Positions 45,777-53,753 of a stretch of 64,000 nucleotides of DNA are shown here, piece by piece; the first letter of the stretch is position 1; the number at the start of each line of letters is the position of its first letter. The position numbers were made by a program, and so were the translations under genes. This DNA is from Pseudomonas zanjanensis. Lineage in GTDB: Bacteria > Pseudomonadota > Gammaproteobacteria > Pseudomonadales > Pseudomonadaceae. Location of the stretch: contig NZ_JABWRB020000001.1 of assembly GCF_014268745.2 (NCBI RefSeq), positions 62,001-126,000 of the forward strand, in the 5' to 3' direction. The notes under the pieces are model-generated. The model saw nothing but the letters and a program-made list of their open reading frames with translations. It searched no databases and had not been told where the DNA came from.

Positions 45777-47279
45777 ATGAGCGACCTAGAACTCGACCCG
45801 CAAGCCCTGCAACAGGAAGAAAACTCCCTGATCGCCCTGCGCAAGGAAAAGCTTGCTGCCGAGCGCGCCAAGGGCCAGGCCTTCCCCAACGACTTCCGCC
45901 GCGATTCGTACTGCGACGCCTTGCAGAAGAAGTACGCGGACAAGACCAAGGAAGAGCTGGCCGAGGCGGCGATTCCAGTCAAGGTGGCCGGTCGTATCAT
46001 GCTCGACCGTGGTTCGTTCATGGTGATCCAGGACATGACCGGGCGCATCCAGGTCTACGTCAACCGCAAGACCCTGCCGGAAGAAACCCTGGCCGCCGTC
46101 AAGACCTGGGACCTGGGCGACATCATCTCCGCCGAAGGCACCCTGGCCCGTTCCGGCAAGGGCGACCTGTACGTCGAGATGACCAACGTGCGCCTGCTGA
46201 CCAAGTCCCTGCGCCCGCTGCCGGACAAGCACCACGGGCTGACCGACACCGAGCAACGCTATCGCCAGCGCTACGTCGACCTGATCGTCAACGAAGACGT
46301 GCGCCAGACCTTCCGCGTCCGCTCGCAAGTCATCGCCCACATCCGCAGCTTCCTGATGAAGCGTGACTTCCTGGAAGTCGAGACGCCGATGCTGCAGACC
46401 ATCCCCGGCGGCGCGGCGGCCAAGCCGTTCGAAACCCACCACAACGCCTTGGACATGGAAATGTTCCTGCGCATCGCGCCGGAGCTGTACCTCAAGCGTC
46501 TGGTGGTCGGTGGCTTCGAAAAAGTCTTCGAGATCAACCGCAACTTCCGTAACGAAGGCGTTTCGACCCGGCACAACCCCGAGTTCACCATGCTCGAGTT
46601 CTACCAGGCCTACGCCGACTACGAAGACAACATGGACCTGACCGAGGAACTGTTCCGCGAGCTGGCGCAGTTGGTCCTGGGCACTACCGACGTGCCGTAC
46701 GGCGACAAGGTGTTCCACTTCGGCGAGCCGTTCGTGCGCCTGTCGGTGTTCGACTCGATCCTCAAGTACAACCCTGAACTGACTGCCGATGACCTGAACG
46801 ACATCGACAAGGCCCGCGCCATCGCCAAGAAGGCCGGCGCCAAGGTCCTCGGCTTCGAAGGCCTGGGCAAGTTGCAAGTGATGATTTTCGAAGAACTGGT
46901 CGAGCACAAGCTGGAACAGCCGCACTTCATCACCCAGTACCCGTTCGAAGTGTCGCCGCTGGCCCGTCGCAACGACGAGAACCCAAGCGTGACCGACCGT
47001 TTCGAGCTGTTCATCGGTGGTCGTGAAATCGCCAACGCCTACTCCGAGCTCAACGATGCCGAAGACCAGGCTGAGCGTTTCATGGCCCAGGTGGCCGACA
47101 AGGACGCCGGCGACGATGAAGCCATGCACTACGATGCCGACTTCGTGCGCGCCTTGGAGTACGGCATGCCGCCGACCGCTGGCGAAGGTATCGGCATCGA
47201 TCGCCTGGTGATGTTGTTGACCAACTCACCGTCGATCCGGGATGTGATCCTCTTCCCGCACATGCGGCCCCAAGCGTAA
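45777..47279 (+). CDS. lysS: Lysyl-tRNA synthetase, class II
   Basis: 500-residue class IIb synthetase. An N-terminal OB-fold anticodon domain ([26 protein letters not shown]) precedes the catalytic domain with motif 1 around [15 protein letters not shown], motif 2 in [24 protein letters not shown] and motif 3 in [27 protein letters not shown] 45777 gives the standard length; the upstream extension to 45699 is arginine-rich and unsupported. No strong ribosome site is visible. Ends at a clear terminator. Confidence 0.97.
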   Translation: MSDLELDPQALQQEENSLIALRKEKLAAERAKGQAFPNDFRRDSYCDALQKKYADKTKEELAEAAIPVKVAGRIMLDRGSFMVIQDMTGRIQVYVNRKTLPEETLAAVKTWDLGDIISAEGTLARSGKGDLYVEMTNVRLLTKSLRPLPDKHHGLTDTEQRYRQRYVDLIVNEDVRQTFRVRSQVIAHIRSFLMKRDFLEVETPMLQTIPGGAAAKPFETHHNALDMEMFLRIAPELYLKRLVVGGFEKVFEINRNFRNEGVSTRHNPEFTMLEFYQAYADYEDNMDLTEELFRELAQLVLGTTDVPYGDKVFHFGEPFVRLSVFDSILKYNPELTADDLNDIDKARAIAKKAGAKVLGFEGLGKLQVMIFEELVEHKLEQPHFITQYPFEVSPLARRNDENPSVTDRFELFIGGREIANAYSELNDAEDQAERFMAQVADKDAGDDEAMHYDADFVRALEYGMPPTAGEGIGIDRLVMLLTNSPSIRDVILFPHMRPQA

Positions 47280-47290
47280 TTGTTTCAAAT

Positions 47291-47320
47291 AAAAAGCCGC
47301 CTCGATGGGCGGCTTTTTAT
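47291..47320 (+). terminator. Intrinsic terminator after lysS
   Basis: AAAAAGCCGCC, loop TCGAT, GGGCGGCTTTTTA. Strong stem plus T-tract 12 bases after the stop. Confidence 0.93.
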
Positions 47321-47380
47321 TGCCTGTCTGGTACAAACGTATCAATTGGTTACTTTTTCAAAGAGCGAGGAAGACCTGTC

Positions 47381-48097
47381 GTGAATCGTGCAATGGCTTC
47401 AGAAGGTGCAGCGGGCGTCGCCACGGCTGTCGCTGAAAGTGTTCAGTACCAGGGCCGCAAGGCCAGCCGACAGGGCAGTGAGCAGCGTCGCCAGGAGATT
47501 CTCGACGCGGCCATGCGCATCGTGGTGCGCGATGGCGTGCGTGCGGTGCGTCACCGTGCGGTGGCCGCCGAAGCGGGCGTGCCGCTGTCGGCCACTACGT
47601 ACTATTTCAAGGACATCGACGATTTGCTCACCGATACCTTCGCCCAGTATGTGGAACGCAGCGCGGCGTTCATGGGCAAGCTGTGGGCCAACAACGAAGG
47701 CCTTCTGCGGGAAATGGTCGCCTATGGTGACGGCAGCGCCCAGTCGCGCTCGCAACTGGCGGACGACATCGCGCGGATGACCGCCGACTACGTGCGGCAT
47801 CAACTGGACAGCCGTCGCGAGTACCTGATGGCCGAGCAGGCCTTTCGCCAGGAAGCCCTGCTCAACCCACGCCTGGCGGAGTTGGTGCGTTCCCACCAGC
47901 AGATTTTGCTGCATGGCACGTGTCAGTTTTTCCAGGTTTTAGGCTCCCGCGAACCGCAACAGGATGCCAAAGTGTTGACGGCGATTATCGGACGGATGGA
48001 ATATCAGGGCTTGCTCAATGGCGCCGAGCCGGTAGCCGATGAAGACATGCTCGGCATCCTGACCCGCTACATGCACCTGGTACTGGCGTCGGTGTGA
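47381..48097 (+). CDS. TetR family transcriptional regulator
   Basis: 238-residue regulator. A variable 30-residue N-tail precedes the TetR HTH (RQEILDAAMRIVVRDGVRAVRHRAVAAEAGVPLSATTYYF); the rest is an all-helical ligand domain. GTG 47381 has GAGGAAG seven bases upstream; ATG 47393 is an alternative without a spaced site. The position after lysS matches a TetR gene at the same place in P. aeruginosa (PA3699 region, from memory). Target genes unknown. Confidence 0.88.
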   Translation: MNRAMASEGAAGVATAVAESVQYQGRKASRQGSEQRRQEILDAAMRIVVRDGVRAVRHRAVAAEAGVPLSATTYYFKDIDDLLTDTFAQYVERSAAFMGKLWANNEGLLREMVAYGDGSAQSRSQLADDIARMTADYVRHQLDSRREYLMAEQAFRQEALLNPRLAELVRSHQQILLHGTCQFFQVLGSREPQQDAKVLTAIIGRMEYQGLLNGAEPVADEDMLGILTRYMHLVLASV

Positions 48098-48122
48098 TCC
48101 AGATGGGTTCACCACAGCCCTT

Positions 48123-48212
48123 GTGGCGAGGGAGCTTGCTCCCGCTGGGCTGCGCAGCAGCCCCTTTTTTGTGAGCGCTGCGCACTCAAGCGGGAGCAAG
48201 CTCCCTCGCCAC
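48123..48212. repeat. REPIN family A, copy 6
   Basis: GTGGCGAGGGAGCTTGCTCC and complement, with inner GGGCTGCGCAGCAGCCC also self-pairing. Lies between the TetR and lipoprotein genes. Confidence 0.9.
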
Positions 48213-48247
48213 AGGGGATAAAGCGACCTGTGCCATAGGGAGTTCAA

Positions 48248-48802
48248 ATGAAAGCCTGGCCTGCCGTTGTACTGGCCGCGTCGTTGCTACTGCTCAGTGG
48301 TTGCCTTGTGTCCTTCAAGGCGCCGTTACCCAACAGCGAAGCCGCGCCCGAAGGCCTGCTCGGCCAATGGACCAGCACCAATGCCTGGGGCGAACCGTTG
48401 AACCTGGAGCTGACGCAAGTCGGCAAGCACCGCTACCAGGCCATCAGCTACTTCAGGGCCCAGCCCCATGAGCGCGAAGCCATCCCCTTGACCGTCTCCC
48501 GTCATGGCAGTCGCTGGTACCTGTCGGCCAAGGTGCCGGCCCGCTACGGTGGACATTTCCTGATCGCCGGTTTCGAATTGACCGATAAACAGGAACTGGT
48601 GGTCTACAACCTGGACCTGGAGCAGATCAACCAGGCCATCGACCAGAAGATCCTCAGCGGCCAGCCGAACCAGAGCGAAGAAGGCGACGGTGTGCTGGTG
48701 GACAGCGACATGAACAAGGTTTTCAACTACCTAGACGACCCGGCCAATTCCGATGTGTTTTCGGAAGCCGTGCGTTACCAGCGACTGGCCAAATCCCAAT
48801 AA
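48248..48802 (+). CDS. Probable outer-membrane lipoprotein, 184 aa
   Basis: Signal peptide with lipobox LLSGC (lipidated Cys 19). The mature part has LLGQWTSTNAWGEPLNLELTQV and a predicted beta-rich body, LTVSRHGSRWYLSAKVPARYGG, but no domain I can name. It precedes the QEGLA gene by 36 bases, and the two are probably co-transcribed. Same gene order as in P. aeruginosa (lipoprotein then QEGLA protein). Confidence 0.8.
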   Translation: MKAWPAVVLAASLLLLSGCLVSFKAPLPNSEAAPEGLLGQWTSTNAWGEPLNLELTQVGKHRYQAISYFRAQPHEREAIPLTVSRHGSRWYLSAKVPARYGGHFLIAGFELTDKQELVVYNLDLEQINQAIDQKILSGQPNQSEEGDGVLVDSDMNKVFNYLDDPANSDVFSEAVRYQRLAKSQ

Positions 48803-48838
48803 TTGCAACAAGCGGACGTTTTTTCACAGGAGTTTTCG

Positions 48839-50116
48839 GTGGACGATTACCAGCAGACGATACGCACCTTGTCCGATCGCATTGTGCTGGCGCAAACGCC
48901 GATTCGCATTCTCGACGCGGTGAAGTGGGACGAGAACATCCGCAAGGGGTTCCTCAAGGCCAAGGGCAAGGAAATGCCTGCGGTGGATCGCGACTATTAC
49001 CTCAACCGGCCCCTGTCTTTTGATTCCAGCAAAGTAAAGCTGGAGTTCCAGAACATCGAGCGTGACATCACCCGCCAACTGGGGCAGTTCAACCCGGTGG
49101 GCCAGATCATGCGTCGCATGTGCAAGGAATACCGCATGGTGGTGCGCATGCTCGAAGCGCGTGGCACCGAGGATTTCGGGCTGATTTCCCAGGAGCTCTA
49201 TGGCGCTGCCTCCGATGCCTTCCACGCCGGCGACCCGACCCTGGCCGACCTAGGCCTGATGCTCTCCGACTACCTGAACAACATCGATGGCCGTGGCGAC
49301 CTCAAGGACGAGCCGAAAGTCCTCAGCGCCAAGGAAGCCGTCAGCCTGTTGCAGCATCGCCTCAACCGGGTGTTCGGCGAAGCCGAGGAAACCATCCGCG
49401 TGTTCGAGTCCGACGGCATCGTCGCCGACGCGGCGGCGGGCGCCGACTACATCAAGATCCGCACCGATGCGATGTTCAACGAGCGCGACGTACGGGCGCT
49501 GGAGGTCCACGAAGGGCTGGTGCACGTCGGCACCACCCTCAACGGCTTGAACCAGCCGATCTGCACCTTCCTGTCCAAGGGCCCGCCCTCGTCCACGGTG
49601 ACCCAGGAAGGCCTGGCGATCCTGATGGAAATCATCACCTTCGCCTCCTACCCGAGTCGCCTGCGCAAACTCACCAACCGCACCCGGGCCATTCATATGG
49701 TGGAGGAGGGCGCCGATTTCCTGCAGGTCTTCGAGTTCTTCCGCGAGCAGGGTTTTGAAATGGCCGAAAGCTACGGCAACGCCAGTCGGGTGTTCCGTGG
49801 CTCGGTGCCCACCGGGCTGCCATTCACCAAAGACTTGTCCTACCTCAAGGGCTTCATCATGGTTTACAACTACATTCAGTTGGCCGTGCGCAAAGGCAAG
49901 CTGGAGCAGGTGCCGCTGCTGTTCTGCGGCAAGACCACCCTGGAGGACATGCGCACGTTGCGCCAGTTGGTGGACGAAGGCCTGGTCGTACCGCCTAAAT
50001 ATTTGCCCGAGCAGTTCCGTGACATGAACGCCCTGTCGGCCTGGATGTGTTTCTCCAACTTCCTGAACCATCTGAGCCTGGACCGGATCGAAGCGGATTA
50101 TTCCAATATTCTTTAA
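48839..50116 (+). CDS. Flavohemoglobin-expression-modulating QEGLA motif family protein (DUF1704)
   Basis: 425-residue protein of the DUF1704 family, named for the motif TQEGLAI seen here in STVTQEGLAILMEI. A second hallmark is EVHEGLVHVGTTLNG, giving an HExx-like HEGLVH that suggests a metallopeptidase-type metal site (family knowledge: related to tyrosine-matrix metallopeptidases). GTG 48839 is preferred because AGGAG sits six bases upstream; a TTG at 48803, right at the previous stop, lacks a site. Biochemical role unknown. Confidence 0.85.
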   Translation: MDDYQQTIRTLSDRIVLAQTPIRILDAVKWDENIRKGFLKAKGKEMPAVDRDYYLNRPLSFDSSKVKLEFQNIERDITRQLGQFNPVGQIMRRMCKEYRMVVRMLEARGTEDFGLISQELYGAASDAFHAGDPTLADLGLMLSDYLNNIDGRGDLKDEPKVLSAKEAVSLLQHRLNRVFGEAEETIRVFESDGIVADAAAGADYIKIRTDAMFNERDVRALEVHEGLVHVGTTLNGLNQPICTFLSKGPPSSTVTQEGLAILMEIITFASYPSRLRKLTNRTRAIHMVEEGADFLQVFEFFREQGFEMAESYGNASRVFRGSVPTGLPFTKDLSYLKGFIMVYNYIQLAVRKGKLEQVPLLFCGKTTLEDMRTLRQLVDEGLVVPPKYLPEQFRDMNALSAWMCFSNFLNHLSLDRIEADYSNIL

Positions 50117-50134
50117 TCACAACACCGTCCCCCT

Positions 50135-50222
50135 GTGGGAGCGGGCTTGCTCGCGAAAGCGGTGTGTCAGCTAAGGATAATATTGACTGACACACCGCCT
50201 TCGCGAGCAAGCCCGCTCCCAC
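50135..50222. repeat. REP family B pair
   Basis: GTGGGAGCGGGCTTGCTCGC...AAGCGGTGTGTCAG and its complement around a short centre; TGTCAG/CTGACA extend the stem. Follows the QEGLA gene by 18 bases. Confidence 0.88.
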
Positions 50223-50266
50223 AAAGGACGGTGTTCCAACTCTGATTTTTTGCGAGGCTTCACCGG

Positions 50267-51172
50267 ATGCGAACCCTCGGCATCATCTGCCTGCTGCTGG
50301 CCCTGGGCGGTTGCAGCTCCCTGCTGTTCTACCCCGAACGCGGCCTGCCGTTTACCCCGGAGCGGGCCAGGCTCGAGTACCGCGACGTCACCCTGACCAC
50401 CGCTGACAATCTCAAGCTCCGGGGCTGGTGGCTGCCCGTCAAACCAGGCGTGGAGATCAAGGGCACGGTCCTGCATTTGCACGGCAACGGCGGCAACCTG
50501 GCGTGGCACCTGGGCGGGAGCTGGTGGTTGCCAGAGCAGGGTTACCAAGTGTTGATGGTCGATTATCGGGGTTATGGCGTATCCGAAGGCGAGCCGAGCC
50601 TGCCGGCGATCTACCAGGACATCGACGCGGCGTTCCAATGGCTCGACCAGTCGCCCGAGGTCCAGGGCAAGCCGCTGGTGCTGCTCGGTCAGAGCCTGGG
50701 CGGCGCGCTGGCGGTGCATTACCTGGTCGAACATCCCCAGCGCCAACGGCAGCTCAAGGCCCTGGTGCTCGATGGCGTGCCCGCCAGCTATCGCGACGTC
50801 GGGCGTTTTGCCCTGAGTACCTCGTGGCTGACCTGGCCGTTCCAGGTGCCGTTGTCCTGGCTGGTGCCGGACGGTGACAGCGCGATCAGCTCCGTGGCGC
50901 AGTTGAACGGCGTGCCGAAGTTGATCTACCACAGCCTCGACGACCCCATCGTGCCCCTTTCCAATGGCATCCGCTTGTATCAAGCTGCGCCGCCGCCGCG
51001 GGTCCTGCAGTTGACGCGGGGCGGCCATGTGCAGACCTTCGCCGACCCGACGTGGCGCACCGTGATGCTGCGCTACCTCGACGATCCCCGGCACTTTGAC
51101 GGCCTGCGCCGCCTGGGCGAGGTCCCGAACTACCCGAAATCACCCGTTGAACCACCAGAGAACCCGCAATGA
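50267..51172 (+). CDS. Alpha/beta hydrolase lipoprotein
   Basis: 301-residue alpha/beta hydrolase with a lipoprotein signal (LLLALGGC, Cys 16). The oxyanion stretch is VLHLHGNGGNLAWHL, the nucleophile elbow GQSLGG, a late Asp is in HSLDDPIVPLSNG and the His in TRGGHVQTF, so the catalytic triad looks complete. It resembles the BEM46/YfhR-like family. Substrate unknown. The next gene overlaps by four bases. Confidence 0.88.
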   Translation: MRTLGIICLLLALGGCSSLLFYPERGLPFTPERARLEYRDVTLTTADNLKLRGWWLPVKPGVEIKGTVLHLHGNGGNLAWHLGGSWWLPEQGYQVLMVDYRGYGVSEGEPSLPAIYQDIDAAFQWLDQSPEVQGKPLVLLGQSLGGALAVHYLVEHPQRQRQLKALVLDGVPASYRDVGRFALSTSWLTWPFQVPLSWLVPDGDSAISSVAQLNGVPKLIYHSLDDPIVPLSNGIRLYQAAPPPRVLQLTRGGHVQTFADPTWRTVMLRYLDDPRHFDGLRRLGEVPNYPKSPVEPPENPQ

Positions 51173-51498
51173 GCGAAGAACGTAACGCCATCCCCCTGAT
51201 CATCACCGGTATCTGCAGCATCCTGGGCACCGTCGCAGTGCTGTGGTACTACGGCTACCTGCATTTCGCCAAGCCCGAGGATGCGTTGCTGCTCAACCAG
51301 TTCACCATGCTCAAGACCGTGCCGGGGGAGGATTACAAAGTCTCCTTGGAACCGGCGCCGCAGGTCGCCCAGTGCATTGATGGCGTGCTGGTGTTGTTCG
51401 ACACCGAGCAGAAAGGCCTGACCGGTGTGTTGATCAACGAGAAGAAACGCGCGGTGCGGTGCATGGGGCAGGAAACACCACAAAAACTGCAGCCGTAA
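51169..51498 (+). CDS. Small membrane-anchored protein, unknown
   Basis: 109 residues: a helix at about 9-28 (PLIITGICSILGTVAVLWYYGYL) with a short cytoplasmic lead, then a soluble periplasmic-looking domain with two cysteines (VAQCIDGVL, AVRCMGQ). No family recognised. Coupled to the hydrolase gene through ATGA. Confidence 0.75.
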   Translation: MSEERNAIPLIITGICSILGTVAVLWYYGYLHFAKPEDALLLNQFTMLKTVPGEDYKVSLEPAPQVAQCIDGVLVLFDTEQKGLTGVLINEKKRAVRCMGQETPQKLQP

Positions 51499-51527
51499 TC
51501 CAATCCCAACGACACCACAAATCTCCT

Positions 51528-51614
51528 GTGGGAGCGGGCTTGCTCGCGAAGGCGGTGTGTCAGTCACTGCATAGGTAGCTGGCCGGACGCTTTCGCGAGC
51601 AAGCCCGCTCCCAC
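51528..51614. repeat. REP family B pair
   Basis: GTGGGAGCGGGCTTGCTCGC...AAGGCGG and complement in the gap between the hydrolase unit and the convergent lptF unit. Confidence 0.88.
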
Positions 51615-51636
51615 AAGGGGATTTGTGTTGGCCGAT

Positions 51637-51675
51637 AAAAAGCCCCGCCTGACTTCAATCAGGCGGGGCTTTTTG
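51637..51675. terminator. Bidirectional terminator between the hydrolase and lptF units
   Basis: AAAAAGCCCCGCCTGA, loop CTTCAA, TCAGGCGGGGCTTTTT: a 16-bp perfect stem with A- and T-runs on both sides, placed between converging genes. Confidence 0.93.
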
Positions 51676-51690
51676 GTTTTACTCAGCCGA

Positions 51691-52482
51691 TCAGTTGGCG
51701 CTCATGGTCGAGCGCGGGGCCACTGGCTGGTTGTCGTTGGAGATGGTCACTTCCACGCGACGGTTCATGGCGCGGCCCGAGACGCTGGTGTTGTCGGCCA
51801 CCGGGAACTCCTTGCCGTAACCCTGGGTCACGATGCGGGCCGGGTCCACGCCCATTTTTACCAGGGCGGTACGCACCGAGCTGGCGCGGCGTTCGGACAG
51901 CGATTGGTTGTAGGAATCCGAGCCGGTGCTGTCGGTGTAGCCTTCAATGATCACCTTGCGGTCCGGGTTTTCCTGGAGGAACTGCGCCAGTTTGCTCACA
52001 TTCGTCATGCCGCTGGTGCGCAGGTCGGACTTGTTGGTGGCGAACAGCACGTCGCCGAAAGTCACCAGCGTACCGCGCTCGGTCTGCTTGGCGTTGAGGC
52101 TGTCTTGCAGTTGCTTGATCTGCGCGTTGCGCGCGTCGAGCAGGGCACGGGCGCGTTCGTCGCCAGCGTTTTTCAGTTCGGCTTCGGCATTGCGCAGGGC
52201 GATGGTCTGCTTGGCCACTTCGACGCGCTGGTTGGTCAGGTAGGCCAGTTGGTCGATCTTGGCTTCGTCTTCCCGGTCCAGGTAGGCCTTGTCGGCCTTG
52301 GCCAGGAAATCCGCCGCGTCCTTGGTTTCCAGGGCGGCCACTTTGGTCGCCGCCGGGTCGGCTTGCAGGCCGTTGTAATTGGTCCGCGCCTGTTCAAGAT
52401 TGGCGTTCGGGTCGTGGGAGCAAGCGGCCAGGGCTACGCAGGCAGCGAGCAGGGCGGGCATCATCAAGTGTTTGTGCATCAT
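51691..52482 (-). CDS. lptF: OmpA-family outer-membrane lipoprotein LptF
   Basis: 263-residue lipoprotein (lipobox ALAAC, Cys 21) with a helical, alanine-rich middle (DUF4398-like: AADFLAKADKAYLDRED) and a C-terminal OmpA peptidoglycan-binding domain (VIIEGYTDSTGSDSYNQSLSERRA, GYGKEFPVADN). In P. aeruginosa LptF is an AlgU-dependent protein linked to stress survival in biofilms. Start at ATG 52482, nine bases after AAAGGA; a second ATG follows at once. It is the second gene of a unit with the DUF4398 lipoprotein, 48 bases upstream. Confidence 0.9.
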   Translation of the reverse strand: MMHKHLMMPALLAACVALAACSHDPNANLEQARTNYNGLQADPAATKVAALETKDAADFLAKADKAYLDREDEAKIDQLAYLTNQRVEVAKQTIALRNAEAELKNAGDERARALLDARNAQIKQLQDSLNAKQTERGTLVTFGDVLFATNKSDLRTSGMTNVSKLAQFLQENPDRKVIIEGYTDSTGSDSYNQSLSERRASSVRTALVKMGVDPARIVTQGYGKEFPVADNTSVSGRAMNRRVEVTISNDNQPVAPRSTMSAN

Positions 52483-52530
52483 AGTCTGTCGTCCTTTTAT
52501 CAATGAGAAGTACGTCGTGGCGTGAACGGT

Positions 52531-52944
52531 CTACTGAACCTTGTTCATGCCTTCCTGACGCAGTTCCTGAACCCCTTTCTGAGAGTCCTTGAGGGCTTGT
52601 TCGGCCTTGGCGGCCTGGGCCTTGCGCTCGGCGACGCGGGCATCCCATTCGGCTTGTTCGGCCAGTCGCTTGGCTTCTTCGTAGTTCTCGTCATGCATGG
52701 CGATTTCGGCTTGCTTGAGCTTGTCCTGGGCCGATTTCATTTCCACGGCGGCAAATTCGGTACCACCGGCGCTGACGGCGCTGTTGACCGCCGACTGGGT
52801 CACCGCGTACTGCTCCGAAGGAGGGTTACCGGCGCAACCGGCGAGAATGAAGCTGCTACCGATCGCCAGGGCAGCCAACTTCAAGCCGCGCAGGCCACTG
52901 GATGAGGGTTTGGCAGTGCAGGTATTCATAGGCTTCAACTCCAT
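52531..52944 (-). CDS. DUF4398 lipoprotein
   Basis: 137-residue lipoprotein (lipobox ILAGC, Cys 37 counting from ATG 52944) followed by an almost wholly helical, charged segment, KSAQDKLKQAEIAMHDENY and EAKRLAEQAEWDARVAERKA, typical of DUF4398. CAGGAG lies seven bases before ATG 52944; ATG 52929 is a plausible shorter start that gives a more usual signal length. Same helical domain as in LptF, so the pair likely work together in the envelope. Confidence 0.85.
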   Translation of the reverse strand: MELKPMNTCTAKPSSSGLRGLKLAALAIGSSFILAGCAGNPPSEQYAVTQSAVNSAVSAGGTEFAAVEMKSAQDKLKQAEIAMHDENYEEAKRLAEQAEWDARVAERKAQAAKAEQALKDSQKGVQELRQEGMNKVQ

Positions 52945-53058
52945 TGGAAAACTCCTGAAAAAACGACAAATCCATGCTGGGACCGAAGCCATGACGTCTG
53001 GTTTGGTGTTGGCGCCAAGGCGCGTTTATTAAACGACCGTTCCAGTATGGTTACTCGG

Positions 53059-53086
53059 TGTGACCCGAGGCGTTTTTCAAAAGTTC
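53059..53086 (-). promoter_or_regulatory. Candidate AlgU (sigma-22) promoter for the DUF4398-lptF unit
   Basis: On the minus strand GAACTT (53086-53081), 17 bases, TCACA (53063-53059). The -35 matches the AlgU consensus exactly and the -10 partly (TCTGA expected). It lies 115 bases upstream of the first gene. AlgU control of the P. aeruginosa counterpart supports it. Confidence 0.5.
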
Positions 53087-53116
53087 AGCGAGGATGGCCA
53101 TTCGCCAAAAGAATTA

Positions 53117-53132
53117 CTGACTGATCGGTCAG
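53117..53132. promoter_or_regulatory. 16-bp palindrome, possible regulator site
   Basis: CTGACTGATCGGTCAG is symmetrical at 14 of 16 positions (an imperfect central pair). It lies about 30 bases upstream of the candidate AlgU -35. TetR-type operators look like this, but no regulator gene is adjacent. Confidence 0.4.
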
Positions 53133-53228
53133 CGGCAGAAAAGCTGAACTTTCAAGGCGCGCAGCGGTATTCCCGGCGTAGGTGGGAAAGGCCCCGCGCC
53201 GGAAAACCGCAACCTGGAGTGAAGGGAA

Positions 53229-53573
53229 TCAGTGTTTGGATTTGTCGTTCTGCGAGGAAAGTTCGTGCAGATGCCGGCGCGACAGGGCGAGGAATCGTGG
53301 GGTCGGTCCTACGTCTTCATACAGCGGGTCACCTTCCTCATCGGTGGCGACAACTTGCGAACCCTTGATGTAGGGGAAGCTGGCTTCAAGCTCTTCCAAT
53401 GCGGCCCCGATCAGCTCGCCCAGCAGCTCCTCGGGCTGGCGCTTGGGGTACATGTCGCAGATCGCAGCCAGGCGTGCGGCGGCTTCGACGTCCAGATGGA
53501 TCGTGTAGCCCGTCTGGGTCAGGCGGCCCTTGGCGTTTGCTTCCCAATGCTGGGCAAGTTCACGAATTTTCAT
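53229..53573 (-). CDS. Conserved-type small protein, 114 aa, unknown
   Basis: The product is 114 residues, beginning MKIRELAQHWEANAKGRL with TTGAGG six bases before the ATG. The middle part, YTIHLDVEAAARLAAICDMYP and RQPEELLGELIGAALEELEASFPY, looks like a ribbon-helix-helix fold. The tail contains DEEGDPLYEDVGPTPRFL. I recall similar genes beside ppc in other pseudomonads, sometimes labelled pilin assembly protein, but I cannot support that function. Divergent from ppc. Confidence 0.75.
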   Translation of the reverse strand: MKIRELAQHWEANAKGRLTQTGYTIHLDVEAAARLAAICDMYPKRQPEELLGELIGAALEELEASFPYIKGSQVVATDEEGDPLYEDVGPTPRFLALSRRHLHELSSQNDKSKH

Positions 53574-53753
53574 GATGACCTCAATTAGCCTGCTCGTGGC
53601 AGGCGCGGTGAGTGACAAGCCGTTGTGTGGCTTACCCATGAGACTAGCTTTGTTGTGCAAGGTTTAAAGTCCCTTCGTCGCTTGTCATAAGCGACGGGCA
53701 TCGGCACTCTCTGATCCAAGAGCTGTCCGGACTTTTTTGCTGGAGAAATGCTG

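Noticed and set aside
53117..53132. Operator for the neighbouring small gene at 53229-53573
   Set aside because: That gene reads away from the site (its 3' end is the near side), so the palindrome can only act on the lptF unit or something else.
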